Assembly (NCBI GenBank): GCA_964446585.1
Contig: CAYUPI010000004.1
Coordinates: 62,001-126,000 of the forward strand
Source: CAYUPI01 sp964446585
Lineage (GTDB): Bacteria > Verrucomicrobiota > Verrucomicrobiia > Limisphaerales > UBA8199
Direction: 5' to 3'
Length of the DNA: 64,000 bases
This document shows positions 41,515-49,332 of the stretch, piece by piece; the stretch's first letter is position 1; each line of letters opens with the position of its first letter. Below the pieces are notes generated by a model. The model saw nothing but the letters and a program-made list of their open reading frames with translations. It did no database searches and was not told the origin of the DNA. The position numbers were made by a program, and so were the translations under genes.

Positions 41515-42087
41515 TCAGGCCTTGTTGCGCAGGACTACCTCAGCGGTGACGACCGACTCGGTGTTCATCTTCTTGGTGATGTTCGAGCGGGAACATTTCC
41601 AGGACATGTTGATCAGCTTGCAAGCGGAGGCGTCCGTGGTTGAATAAAAGACCCCGTTGGAATCCGGGACTCGAAAATAAAAGGTGAAAGTCCAACTGTC
41701 ACAGCCTGTAAGCAGCGTGCGCGTGGCCTGGCCAGTTTTGTCCCACGTCAAGAAGGAAGTCGTCGGGTCCCAGGTGAAAGTGTTGGTAACGGCGGGTGAG
41801 GCATTCGTATTCGCCAATTTGAGCCAGGTTCCCGAACCGTTGTTTTGGTAGCCGACGACCATGTTGGCCTCGCGAACCTCGCGCAGCATGAGGTCCACGG
41901 CTTGTTGGCTCTTGCTGTCCATCTGCGTATAATTGCCAAGCGCCCCGAAGCCGCGCAGAGCGAAGACATAAAAACTCATAACAACCGTGAGCACGATGGA
42001 TGCGACAGCCAAGGAGATGAGCAGGTCAACGAGGGTCATTCCCATGGAATGATTCGAACGGTTGGGGACCAGATTCTTGGTGTTCAT
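41515..42087 (-). CDS. PilW-like minor pilin, set 2
   Basis: The 190-residue protein has a typical pilin helix (MGMTLVDLLISLAVASIVLT), the GALGNYTQMDSKSQQAVDLM region and the family end CKLINMSWKCSRSNITKKMN with VVTAEVVLRN. The E5 position is aspartate (TLVDLL). Its start overlaps the V-like stop by four bases, showing coupling. Confidence 0.82.
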   Translation of the reverse strand: MNTKNLVPNRSNHSMGMTLVDLLISLAVASIVLTVVMSFYVFALRGFGALGNYTQMDSKSQQAVDLMLREVREANMVVGYQNNGSGTWLKLANTNASPAVTNTFTWDPTTSFLTWDKTGQATRTLLTGCDSWTFTFYFRVPDSNGVFYSTTDASACKLINMSWKCSRSNITKKMNTESVVTAEVVLRNKA

Positions 42088-42578
42088 CTCGAGACGTAGT
42101 TTTGCATGCCATATCGGGCGACCAGGGTCTGCATCTGCCGGCTGTGCACGATTGGGGCCATGGCGGGTCTCCTGGAATAATTAGTCCAATAAACTGCCAC
42201 AGTCAGAGCGCGCATGTCGTTCCGGTAGGCGGCAGGCAGATTAGCCGGAATGTCATTGGAAACGACCCCCTGGTAAACTGCCCCCTTGGATTGTGAATTT
42301 GTTCCCGACGGATCGAAGTAATCAATGAAGGCGGGAGCGACTACGCTCGAGTTGGTGAGTTGCGACCACCCGTAAAGCCGATAGTCCTCGGTCCTTTGCA
42401 CCAGGATTTGCGTTGCCCGCAGGTTTTCCCGCGCTAAGCCCACAACATTGAACCCCCAGGCAAAGCAGCTATACAACGCAGCGAGCACAACCGCCGCAAT
42501 GGGCAGAGCCACCACAGTTTCGATCATTGTGAATCCGCCGCGACTTCGCGACGTTCCAGGTTTGCGGGCGATCCTCAC
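42084..42578 (-). CDS. PilV-like minor pilin, set 2
   Basis: The product of about 164 residues has SRGGFTMIETVVALPIAAVV as prepilin processing site and helix, then GLARENLRATQILVQRTEDY and RLYGWSQLTN, and ends GMQNYVSR. GTG 42578 (VRIARKPG) is preferred because it aligns with the starts of the V-like genes of sets 1 and 3; the frame stays open to ATG 42734. A repeated leader lies at 42739-42827. Confidence 0.75.
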   Translation of the reverse strand: MRIARKPGTSRSRGGFTMIETVVALPIAAVVLAALYSCFAWGFNVVGLARENLRATQILVQRTEDYRLYGWSQLTNSSVVAPAFIDYFDPSGTNSQSKGAVYQGVVSNDIPANLPAAYRNDMRALTVAVYWTNYSRRPAMAPIVHSRQMQTLVARYGMQNYVSR

Positions 42579-42738
42579 CGTGCACTTCTCTGGGTTCAGA
42601 CTCTTGCGCTGTTGGATTCGAAAACCCTGCTGCCTCCCGATTGCGTGTGAACGATTCTGCCCAACAATCACTGGTGCACCTGCTTCCTCCGCGCGTTTTT
42701 TCTTTCCGCTGCTGCCAATTCTGGCAACCAACATGCCT

Positions 42739-42827
42739 CAACTATGCTGGAAAACGGCGCAGGCTTCAATTGGGACGGTTGCCGGAATTGACCCGGGGGA
42801 ATCTCCTGGAGATCAATTTGGCTTTGG
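42739..42827 (-). promoter_or_regulatory. Conserved leader with palindrome, copy A
   Basis: About 85 bases here resemble 43389-43470. Both contain the palindrome ATCTCC-N-GGAGAT (42801-42813 here), a shared CCGTCCCA and the end GCATAGTTG. Two copies in one gene run suggest a regulatory leader, operator or attenuator. Function is inferred from conservation only. Confidence 0.5.
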
Positions 42828-42898
42828 TGTATTTGAGGATTTCCTGAAGGTCGGCAACCCCAGGGCCCACCGGAGATCGAGGGAGACGATGGGCCGGC

Positions 42899-43363
42899 TC
42901 AGGAGTAGGTCTCGTACTCGGCGCGAACGGTCCACACGTACGACAAGTACGTCATCCAACTTTTTTCCAACTCCACCCGGCCGTTAACGAAGACAGTGCG
43001 GACCACATAAACCTTTCCGGTTAGCCGGTGCCGGATCTTACGGCCAACCCATTCGGACGGGTCCCGCGCCAGCCAGCCTGGGCCGCCCTGCGATTTTGTC
43101 GAGCCCCGCGCACTCGCGAGTTTGGCCTTTGCCTCCTCGACACGTTTGAGGAAGTTCTTGGCTTGTTCGCCGGCCTTCTGGGCGGTCTCATCTCCTGGCG
43201 AATTGGCCGGCATCACAGGGCCTTGCCTGTCCAGGGCGTTTAGCGCGTCAGTCGGACGGCCCTGTTGGTTGGTCGCATAGAGTTGCGGGCCGGCCTCAGG
43301 CCGACGGGTGGGACGAACCAGACCCGCATTCGTTTTCGCAACTGAATGGCTTTGAAAATCCAT
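42899..43363 (-). CDS. Hypothetical protein (154 aa) between adhesin and pilin set 2
   Basis: I do not recognise the family. The N-terminal half is polar with a coiled-coil-like stretch (QKAGEQAKNFLKRVEEAKAK); the C-terminal half has SEWVGRKIRHRLTGKVYVVR and TVFVNGRVELEKSWMTYLSY, which looks like a small beta domain. There is no signal peptide. AGGAGG precedes ATG 43363 at good spacing. It is co-directional with the pilin and adhesin genes. Confidence 0.6.
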   Translation of the reverse strand: MDFQSHSVAKTNAGLVRPTRRPEAGPQLYATNQQGRPTDALNALDRQGPVMPANSPGDETAQKAGEQAKNFLKRVEEAKAKLASARGSTKSQGGPGWLARDPSEWVGRKIRHRLTGKVYVVRTVFVNGRVELEKSWMTYLSYVWTVRAEYETYS

Positions 43364-43388
43364 ATCCTCCTAGCTCTACTTCGTGCCC

Positions 43389-43470
43389 CAACTATGCCGG
43401 AGAACTGCGCTCGTTACAACTGGGACGGTAGCGAGAAACAACCCAGGAGAATCTCCGGGAGATCAATCCG
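43389..43470 (-). promoter_or_regulatory. Conserved leader with palindrome, copy B
   Basis: This is the second copy of the leader described at 42739. The palindrome ATCTCCGGGAGAT is at 43451-43463, 88 bases before the hypothetical gene start and just after the adhesin stop. Confidence 0.5.
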
Positions 43471-43492
43471 CGATGGTCCCTACAGGTGGGTG

Positions 43493-45823
43493 CTACGGTT
43501 GGAATGAGCGGAAGAATCGACTCATTCCCACCGAGGGAGCGGAGTCCAGGTAAGTCCAGGTGCCGTCGGTGGCCGCGACATTAGTCTGAACTGAGACCCA
43601 GTCCAGCAGGTTCGAGGAGATCTGCACGATGAACTCCACGCCCGCTGTGCCCGCAAAGGTTAGCGAAAAAGAGCTATCTCCGTTCTTCACGATGCTGACG
43701 ATTCGATGCGGGAGGCGCGGCTTGACCACCACCTGTTGGGCTGCAAAGGCAACGTTCCCGTGGATATCTGTGGCAGTCCAGTTGACCGTGTTGGTCCCCT
43801 CGGGGAAGGCATTCGGGGCGTCATTGGTAACGCCGGCCAGGCCGCAGTTGTCGCTGGAAACCGGAGTCCCCAGGGCAACCGAACTGGCGTAGTTCGTTCC
43901 GGGATCCGACAAGACGGTGACGGTGCCCGGCGCGAGCAGGACTGGCAATTCCGTATCTTTGATGATCACAAGCTGGAGGCAGTTCGTGGTGTTTCCATGG
44001 CCGTCGGCGGCAGTCCAGGTCACGAGGTTGGTGCCGACGGGAAAAATCAGGGGCGCGTCGTTCGTCACCGCGACCGGTCCGCAATTATCGCTCACCGTGG
44101 GCGCTCCCAGCGCCACATTGGTTCTCGTGCACTGGCCCTGGTCCGCGGACAATTGCACGTTGGGTGGACAAACCAATACCGGCGGGTGTTGATCGGTCAC
44201 GACAAGTTCATTGGTTTGAGAAACTGTGTTGGCGGAGGCATCTGTGGCCGTCAACACCAGTTTGTTCGTGCCCAGAGAAAGCGGCGTTCCTGCCGGGGGC
44301 GTTTGGGTGACGGTGACGGAACTGCAATTGTCACTGGCGATGAAATAATTCGTGCCGGTCAAGTCGGGCAGAACTGCCTGGCAGTTGCCGTTCGCAGCCA
44401 GGGTCAGATTGGTGAAAGAGAACAGAATCTGCGGAGGCGTGGTATCAACGACGTTGACGGTGCGTGTGCTCGTTGCGGAATTGCCGCTCGCATTCGTTGC
44501 GATGTATTGGAGATTGTAAGAACCTAGGACGTTTGGGCTCACCAATCCGTTTGTGGTCACACTCAAAGCCACTCCTGAGCAACCGTCTTGCGCCGTGGCT
44601 CCTGGGTCAGTGAATGAGCCGTGGCACTCGATTACCATTGGGTTCGCGCCAAGCACAGTAACAATTGGTGGTGCCGTGAGCGGCGGGTTGAACGCGACTT
44701 GGTCCACCCAACCGCAATTCTGGCCGAACGGGACGCTTGGATCGACAAAACTGGTCATCGCATAGCGCCACCGGAGCGTGTTCGTTGCCGGAGGCAGTCG
44801 GAAGTAGTTGGATTGCCAGTTGACCGCGCCCGAAATCCCGCGTACAAGAACGCCGTTGGTATAAAACTCCAAAAAATCATCGTTCGTTTGCGACGACACC
44901 TTCCACCAGAAGCTAACGTTCGTCACACCTCTCACACTGGTTTCCATCCAGCTTTCCTGGGAAGTATAGACCGCACCGCTTTGGGCGGCCGACTTGCCGT
45001 CATGCGACACGTTGGTTTGCCCAGCCCAATATGTCGGATTGCCGTTGCCGCCGCTGGTCCAACTTACGCCGCAGGTGTCCAGCGCCTCCTGCAAGGCAGT
45101 CGGCGGATTGGTTGAGTAGATAACCTGGTCCAACCAGCCGCGATCCGTGCCGACGTTGATTGAGCCCACCTTGACGTACTGCCACTGAAGCACATTCGTG
45201 CCTGGGGGGATAACGTAAGTCCGGTACAACCAGTCCGTCATGCCGTTAATCTGGTCTTGGAGCGCGCCGCCGAGGTAAAACTCCAGATTGACACTCGGAT
45301 CAGCGTTGATTTTCCACCAGAAGCTCAGCGTGCCCGGCCCGACGACGGTGGTTTGGAGCCAACTGGTGGAATCGGCGATGTATTGGTTTCCGCTGCCAGC
45401 GGAGTCCACGCCGTCATAAGCCGGGTCCGCGGTGCTGAACCAGGGGTAGTCGGCGCCCGTGACCCAATTCAAATTGGTATTGTCAAGGGCAACCCCGAGA
45501 GCGACTTGCTGGTTCACGACAAAGGTGAAAGTCTTGCTCCCGCCGGTGATTGCGCCCACGCGCGGGCTCGAGGCGGTATTTGCATCCAGGGTGTAATTGA
45601 CGGTCCCATTGCCCGTGCCGGTACTGGTCGTGTGGATCCAACTGTTGGTTGTCGTGGCCGTCCAGGCGCATGAGCTGCCTGCCAATACGCTGAAGGAACC
45701 GGCACCGGCAGAGGAACTGACGGAAGCGCTGGCGGGGGAAAGCGAATAGCTGCACGGCGCCGCACAGGCGGCCGCCAGCGAGCCGAAGATGAGGCCGCAG
45801 GCTGCAAATGGAACAAACTTCAT
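43493..45823 (-). CDS. Large secreted adhesin-like protein (BACON, jelly-roll, DUF5011/HYR domains)
   Basis: The 776-residue protein starts with a signal peptide (FAACGLIFGSLAAACAAPCS). A BACON-like domain follows (FSVLAGSSCAWTATTTNSWI, VNYTLDANTASSPRVGAITG). Then come two related jelly-roll units (GTLSFWWKINADPSVNLEFY, VTNVSFWWKVSSQTNDDFLE), a DUF5011-like unit (MVIECHGSFTDPGATAQDGC) and several HYR-like repeats (DNCGPVAVTNDAPLIFPVGT). The end SFSLTFAGTAGVEFIVQISS resembles a C-terminal attachment domain. It probably binds carbohydrate or protein at the cell surface. It lies 16 bases downstream of PilX-like set 3. Confidence 0.83.
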   Translation of the reverse strand: MKFVPFAACGLIFGSLAAACAAPCSYSLSPASASVSSSAGAGSFSVLAGSSCAWTATTTNSWIHTTSTGTGNGTVNYTLDANTASSPRVGAITGGSKTFTFVVNQQVALGVALDNTNLNWVTGADYPWFSTADPAYDGVDSAGSGNQYIADSTSWLQTTVVGPGTLSFWWKINADPSVNLEFYLGGALQDQINGMTDWLYRTYVIPPGTNVLQWQYVKVGSINVGTDRGWLDQVIYSTNPPTALQEALDTCGVSWTSGGNGNPTYWAGQTNVSHDGKSAAQSGAVYTSQESWMETSVRGVTNVSFWWKVSSQTNDDFLEFYTNGVLVRGISGAVNWQSNYFRLPPATNTLRWRYAMTSFVDPSVPFGQNCGWVDQVAFNPPLTAPPIVTVLGANPMVIECHGSFTDPGATAQDGCSGVALSVTTNGLVSPNVLGSYNLQYIATNASGNSATSTRTVNVVDTTPPQILFSFTNLTLAANGNCQAVLPDLTGTNYFIASDNCSSVTVTQTPPAGTPLSLGTNKLVLTATDASANTVSQTNELVVTDQHPPVLVCPPNVQLSADQGQCTRTNVALGAPTVSDNCGPVAVTNDAPLIFPVGTNLVTWTAADGHGNTTNCLQLVIIKDTELPVLLAPGTVTVLSDPGTNYASSVALGTPVSSDNCGLAGVTNDAPNAFPEGTNTVNWTATDIHGNVAFAAQQVVVKPRLPHRIVSIVKNGDSSFSLTFAGTAGVEFIVQISSNLLDWVSVQTNVAATDGTWTYLDSAPSVGMSRFFRSFQP

Positions 45824-45838
45824 CCGGGGCAGGACACT

Positions 45839-47227
45839 TTACTGCGGAGCGAGTTCTCGCCAGGAGGTCACCGCATATCCGCTGGAGGGTCCCAATTTCT
45901 TGAGGTTTTCATCGAAGTGAAGGGTGAAGTTTCCATTCATCTTCATAGAACCGACAGTGATAGCCCCCTGAAAATCGTAGGTGCTGCTGCCGCCGCCACC
46001 GAGAGTAAAGACGGCCTCGGGCGCGTACACAACCCCCGTAAACGCGGCGTTGCCATTCCAGGACATCGTTTTGAGGCTGGGCAACCCGAATATTTTGAAC
46101 AGGCTGTCATTGCCCGAGTTGTTGACCGTGGTAAAGGTAGCATCGACGGCCGGACCGCTGACAGTCCCGACAAAAATTTCCAGGCTGCTACCCGTCGCCA
46201 GGCTGATGATGGACGAATTCTGGGACTGCATGGAAATGTTACCCGTCACGTAGAGCCTGTTCGTGCCGCCCGATACATAAAGAGTCTCGCCGTTCTTTAA
46301 GGTCAGATCTCCGTAGATCATGTAATCTTGACTGCCACCGAGTATGTACTTGTTATTTGAAGTGCTCGGGAAGTTGGGATTCTGGTTGACCGCAGACCCG
46401 CTGGCGTAGGGCGGCTGGATGTCCGGGATATCCATATTGAAGTCATTGACCCACCAACCGGGCTTGGGGCCTGTATTGCCGCCATCTACCCAACTGATAT
46501 CTCCTGCAGTTCCATGGGTGCCCCACGTAGGCGTATTCGTATCGTTGACACCGGTTTCCAGGTGCCCGTAAATTTTGGCGTTCCCGATACTGACGAGGCC
46601 AAAAAGGCTGGCCACGTCGCCACCGGCCATCCTGGTGGCTGCGTTGTACATGCCGTTGGTGCTGTGATTTGGGTCCGTGGAATTGAAACTATCAATCGTC
46701 ACATTGTTTCCTTTGAAATCTATATTCGTGAGCACCGTGATAGTGTTGGCGAGCAGGGCCTTGACGGACGTCGTCACCTGGACTTTCCGGGCGATTGGCC
46801 GTCCAACAATCGGCAGCGTGGTGTTACCGATCGCGGTGATGGTGGGGCCGTTGGTGGGGTCCGAACCAGTCGCTGGGGGTGTGATGATCACGCTATAGAA
46901 ACCGCCGCTCGCCGTGAGAAACGTGTTGGTCTTGGGACCATAGGAACCTCCTGAGAGCGGACCAAAATTCACAACGGCTGAGGGCGCGAAATTGGCAACA
47001 ATGGTCGGGTCGGAAGCCCCCACATTGACGTTGATCTGAGCCAGCCCTTCCTCAATTCCTGCCTCAGCCAGGGCCAGCGCACTGTTCCACTGTTGCGATT
47101 CGGCCACCAGCAGGTTCTGCGTGCGCACCCAGTAGAGATAACTGCCCAGGGTCAACCCCAGAATCGAAGCCAGGAGCAGAGTGATGATCAGGATGCTCCC
47201 GGACGTTCGATGGCGGCTGGTGCTCAT
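45839..47227 (-). CDS. PilX-like pilus-assembly protein, set 3
   Basis: The 462-residue protein starts with SGSILIITLLLASILGLTLG, has SQQWNSALALAEAGIEEGLA and FNSTDPNHSTNGMYNAATRM, and ends GGGGSSTYDFQGAITVGSMK then MNGNFTLHFDENLKKLGP. It is clearly closer in the middle part to set 2 (GMYNAATR) than to set 1. Its start is two bases after the PilW-like stop, and the adhesin follows 16 bases downstream. Confidence 0.82.
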   Translation of the reverse strand: MSTSRHRTSGSILIITLLLASILGLTLGSYLYWVRTQNLLVAESQQWNSALALAEAGIEEGLAQINVNVGASDPTIVANFAPSAVVNFGPLSGGSYGPKTNTFLTASGGFYSVIITPPATGSDPTNGPTITAIGNTTLPIVGRPIARKVQVTTSVKALLANTITVLTNIDFKGNNVTIDSFNSTDPNHSTNGMYNAATRMAGGDVASLFGLVSIGNAKIYGHLETGVNDTNTPTWGTHGTAGDISWVDGGNTGPKPGWWVNDFNMDIPDIQPPYASGSAVNQNPNFPSTSNNKYILGGSQDYMIYGDLTLKNGETLYVSGGTNRLYVTGNISMQSQNSSIISLATGSSLEIFVGTVSGPAVDATFTTVNNSGNDSLFKIFGLPSLKTMSWNGNAAFTGVVYAPEAVFTLGGGGSSTYDFQGAITVGSMKMNGNFTLHFDENLKKLGPSSGYAVTSWRELAPQ

Positions 47228-47229
47228 TT

Positions 47230-47829
47230 TCAGTTCGAGAGAGGCACGTTCAGGTTGCGCAGCACCACTTCGGCGGTCATCATGTCCTCGGTATTAATCT
47301 TTTTGCCGAGAATGGTGCGCGAACATTTCCAGGACAAATTGATGAGTTTGCAAATCGTCAAGTTGGTGGTTGGATAGAAAACGTAGTTGTTCGTGGGCGT
47401 GCGCTGGTAGAGGAAAAAGTTCCAACTATCGCAGCCGGTCAAGTTGGTGGAAAGTGTCGTCTGGCCGTTGATAGTCCTGGAGCAGGTAGCCACTCGGGCA
47501 TTCGAGTCCCATGAGTAAGTAACCGTGCACGGTGTGTTCCCGTCGTAGGTGGCCAGGGTGAAAGACTTGACCGGAAGGTTGGTGGTGCAGGCCAGCAGGC
47601 TGGTCGCCTGGCGAATGTCACGCGACATCACATCCAGCGCCAGCCGGCTTTTGCCGGACATTTGAGCGTAGTTGCCCATCGCCGCGAAGCTGCGGAGGCC
47701 AAAAAGATAAACGCCCATGGTCATGGCAAGAACGAGTGAGGCCACTCCGACGGCAATGAGCGCCTCGACCAGGGTAAAAGCGCAACTGGTTCGGAGACAA
47801 GCCGGGTGCGTGGATGTTTGGCTGCTCAT
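47230..47829 (-). CDS. PilW-like minor pilin, set 3
   Basis: The 199-residue protein has a standard prepilin helix (SCAFTLVEALIAVGVASLVL with E5), then GLRSFAAMGNYAQMSGKSRL and the family end CKLINLSWKCSRTILGKKIN, DMMTAEVVLRNL. The start overlaps the V-like stop by four bases. Confidence 0.85.
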   Translation of the reverse strand: MSSQTSTHPACLRTSCAFTLVEALIAVGVASLVLAMTMGVYLFGLRSFAAMGNYAQMSGKSRLALDVMSRDIRQATSLLACTTNLPVKSFTLATYDGNTPCTVTYSWDSNARVATCSRTINGQTTLSTNLTGCDSWNFFLYQRTPTNNYVFYPTTNLTICKLINLSWKCSRTILGKKINTEDMMTAEVVLRNLNVPLSN

Positions 47830-48326
47830 TTATAGACGTAGTTCTGCATGCCGTACTGGGCAGCCAAAGTCTGCATTGTGCGTGTGCGGACGATCGGGGT
47901 TCCGCTCAGGCCGTGCGGGTAATTGGTCCAATAGATCGTGACGGTGATCTCCCGCATGTTAATAGAATATGCGGGAAAACCGCTGATGGCGGCGGCAGTT
48001 AACGTGACGTTTCCCTGGTAGATCGCGCCCGCGGATTGGACATTCGTCGAGGAAGGATCATAATAATCCAGAAAGGTCGGTTGCAGATAATTTGCTGTAT
48101 CAAGGAGCTGACTCCATTTGAGAAGCCGCACGGTCTCCATCTTCTGCATCATGATCTGCGTGGCGCGCAGATTTTCGCGAGCAAGCTGCACAACAGCGAA
48201 CCCCGCTGAAAACCCGCCGTAGAGGGAGATCAGCATGACGCCCAGGACAAAAACGGACAGCAGCACCTCCGCCAGCGTGTAGGCTGCCGCAGCACCGATT
48301 TCGTGGGTTCGGCATTTGATCTTCAT
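47826..48326 (-). CDS. PilV-like minor pilin, set 3
   Basis: The 166-residue protein has AAYTLAEVLLSVFVLGVMLI as the pilin helix, then QLARENLRATQIMMQKMETV and RLLKWSQLLD, and ends GMQNYVYK. It is the first gene of the whole minus-strand pilin-adhesin run, so the main promoter is expected in 48327-48640. Confidence 0.83.
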   Translation of the reverse strand: MKIKCRTHEIGAAAAYTLAEVLLSVFVLGVMLISLYGGFSAGFAVVQLARENLRATQIMMQKMETVRLLKWSQLLDTANYLQPTFLDYYDPSSTNVQSAGAIYQGNVTLTAAAISGFPAYSINMREITVTIYWTNYPHGLSGTPIVRTRTMQTLAAQYGMQNYVYK

Positions 48327-48647
48327 TTCGCGTCCGAAATGTCGCGAGATTCTTTGTCGGGTTTCGGTCCATTATCTTCTATCATGCGACTGGGCGTTGT
48401 CAAAGTTTATGAGGGGATTTGAGCCAAAATCAGGGAAAGCCCGGGGTTTCCGCTCCGTAAAATGACGGATTGGCGAATGTTCCGCCTCCTCACGTCGGCG
48501 CCTCTGGTCGCGATTCTGCGCTGCCGAACGACCCCCTTCCGTACCCGGCACGACGCGCAAATCCGTGGAATCAGTCGCGAAAGTTCATTGCGACCGGAGC
48601 AAAACCCTGCTATAGATAATCAGTAATAGAATTTGAGGAGTCCCGAT
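48327..48647. other. Divergent intergenic region
   Basis: This 320-base stretch separates the start of pilin set 3 (minus) from the response regulator (plus) and should hold both promoters. No gene is supported. GAGGAG at 48635-48640 is the ribosome-binding site of the response regulator. Confidence 0.5.
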
Positions 48648-49154
48648 ATGAATACAGTGCCACAGCCAACGGTAACTCGTGCGGATTCGATCGGCGGTTT
48701 CACGCTGCCAGCCCCCCTGGCGGCGACGAGTTCAGAACAGGCAGTCGATCGGAAAAAGATTTTGGTAGTGGATGACAGCCTTGTCATCCGGAAGCTGCTC
48801 TCGATGAAACTCAAGAGCAGTGGCTACGAGGTGCTCGAAGCCGCTGATGGCCCTGGGGCTGTCGGGGTCTTGCGCAAGAACAAAATCGACCTGATGCTGT
48901 TGGACATCGTCTTCCCGCCCGACGTGGCACACGGAGGAGGAGCATGGGATGGATTTCAGATCATACAGTGGGTGCGGCAGATGGATGAAGCGAAGAACTT
49001 GCCGGTCATATTCATCACGGGCGGAAATGCCGAGGACTACGAGTCCCGTGCAATCGCCGCTGGCGCGGTCGGCTTTTTCCGGAAGCCGATCAACAATGAT
49101 GAATTGCTGAATACGATTCGCCTGTCGATTGGAGATCCAACTCCGGCAACCTGA
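48648..49154 (+). CDS. Single-domain response regulator (CheY-like)
   Basis: The 168-residue protein has a 35-residue flexible lead and then one receiver domain: KILVVDDSLVIRKLLSMKLK (acidic pair at 42-43), DLMLLDIVFPPD with phospho-acceptor D86, VIFITGGNAEDYESRAIAAG and the lysine in FFRKPINNDELL. An insert of about ten residues (VAHGGGAWDG) follows the phosphorylation site. There is no output domain, so it acts by protein contact. ATG 48648 follows GAGGAG at proper spacing. Being divergent from the pilin run, it may control pilus function (inference). Confidence 0.87.
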   Translation: MNTVPQPTVTRADSIGGFTLPAPLAATSSEQAVDRKKILVVDDSLVIRKLLSMKLKSSGYEVLEAADGPGAVGVLRKNKIDLMLLDIVFPPDVAHGGGAWDGFQIIQWVRQMDEAKNLPVIFITGGNAEDYESRAIAAGAVGFFRKPINNDELLNTIRLSIGDPTPAT

Positions 49155-49242
49155 CGCCCGTCAGCTTTCCCGTTTTGCTCCCTCCAAAGTGTCTGTGAAT
49201 GATTGGGGGGCGAGATCTCCTCGAGCCAGTCCTGCACACTGC

Positions 49243-49332
49243 ACCCATTCGGGTTTAGGAATTCGGGCTTCTTCTCGCCGCGCTGACGCACGTAGCAGCG
49301 GGTTGGATTTCGGGCTTCGGCCTTCGGAATTC
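49243..49332. repeat. Two period-7 repeat tracts abutting the adhesin stop
   Basis: Units CCCATTC, GGGTTTA, GGAATTC, GGGCTTC, TTCTCGC run from 49243. After an interval, GGATTTC, GGGCTTC, GGCCTTC and GGAATTC run from 49305 to 49332, where they touch the minus-strand stop codon (49332-49334). GGGCTTC and GGAATTC occur in both tracts. Confidence 0.78.
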
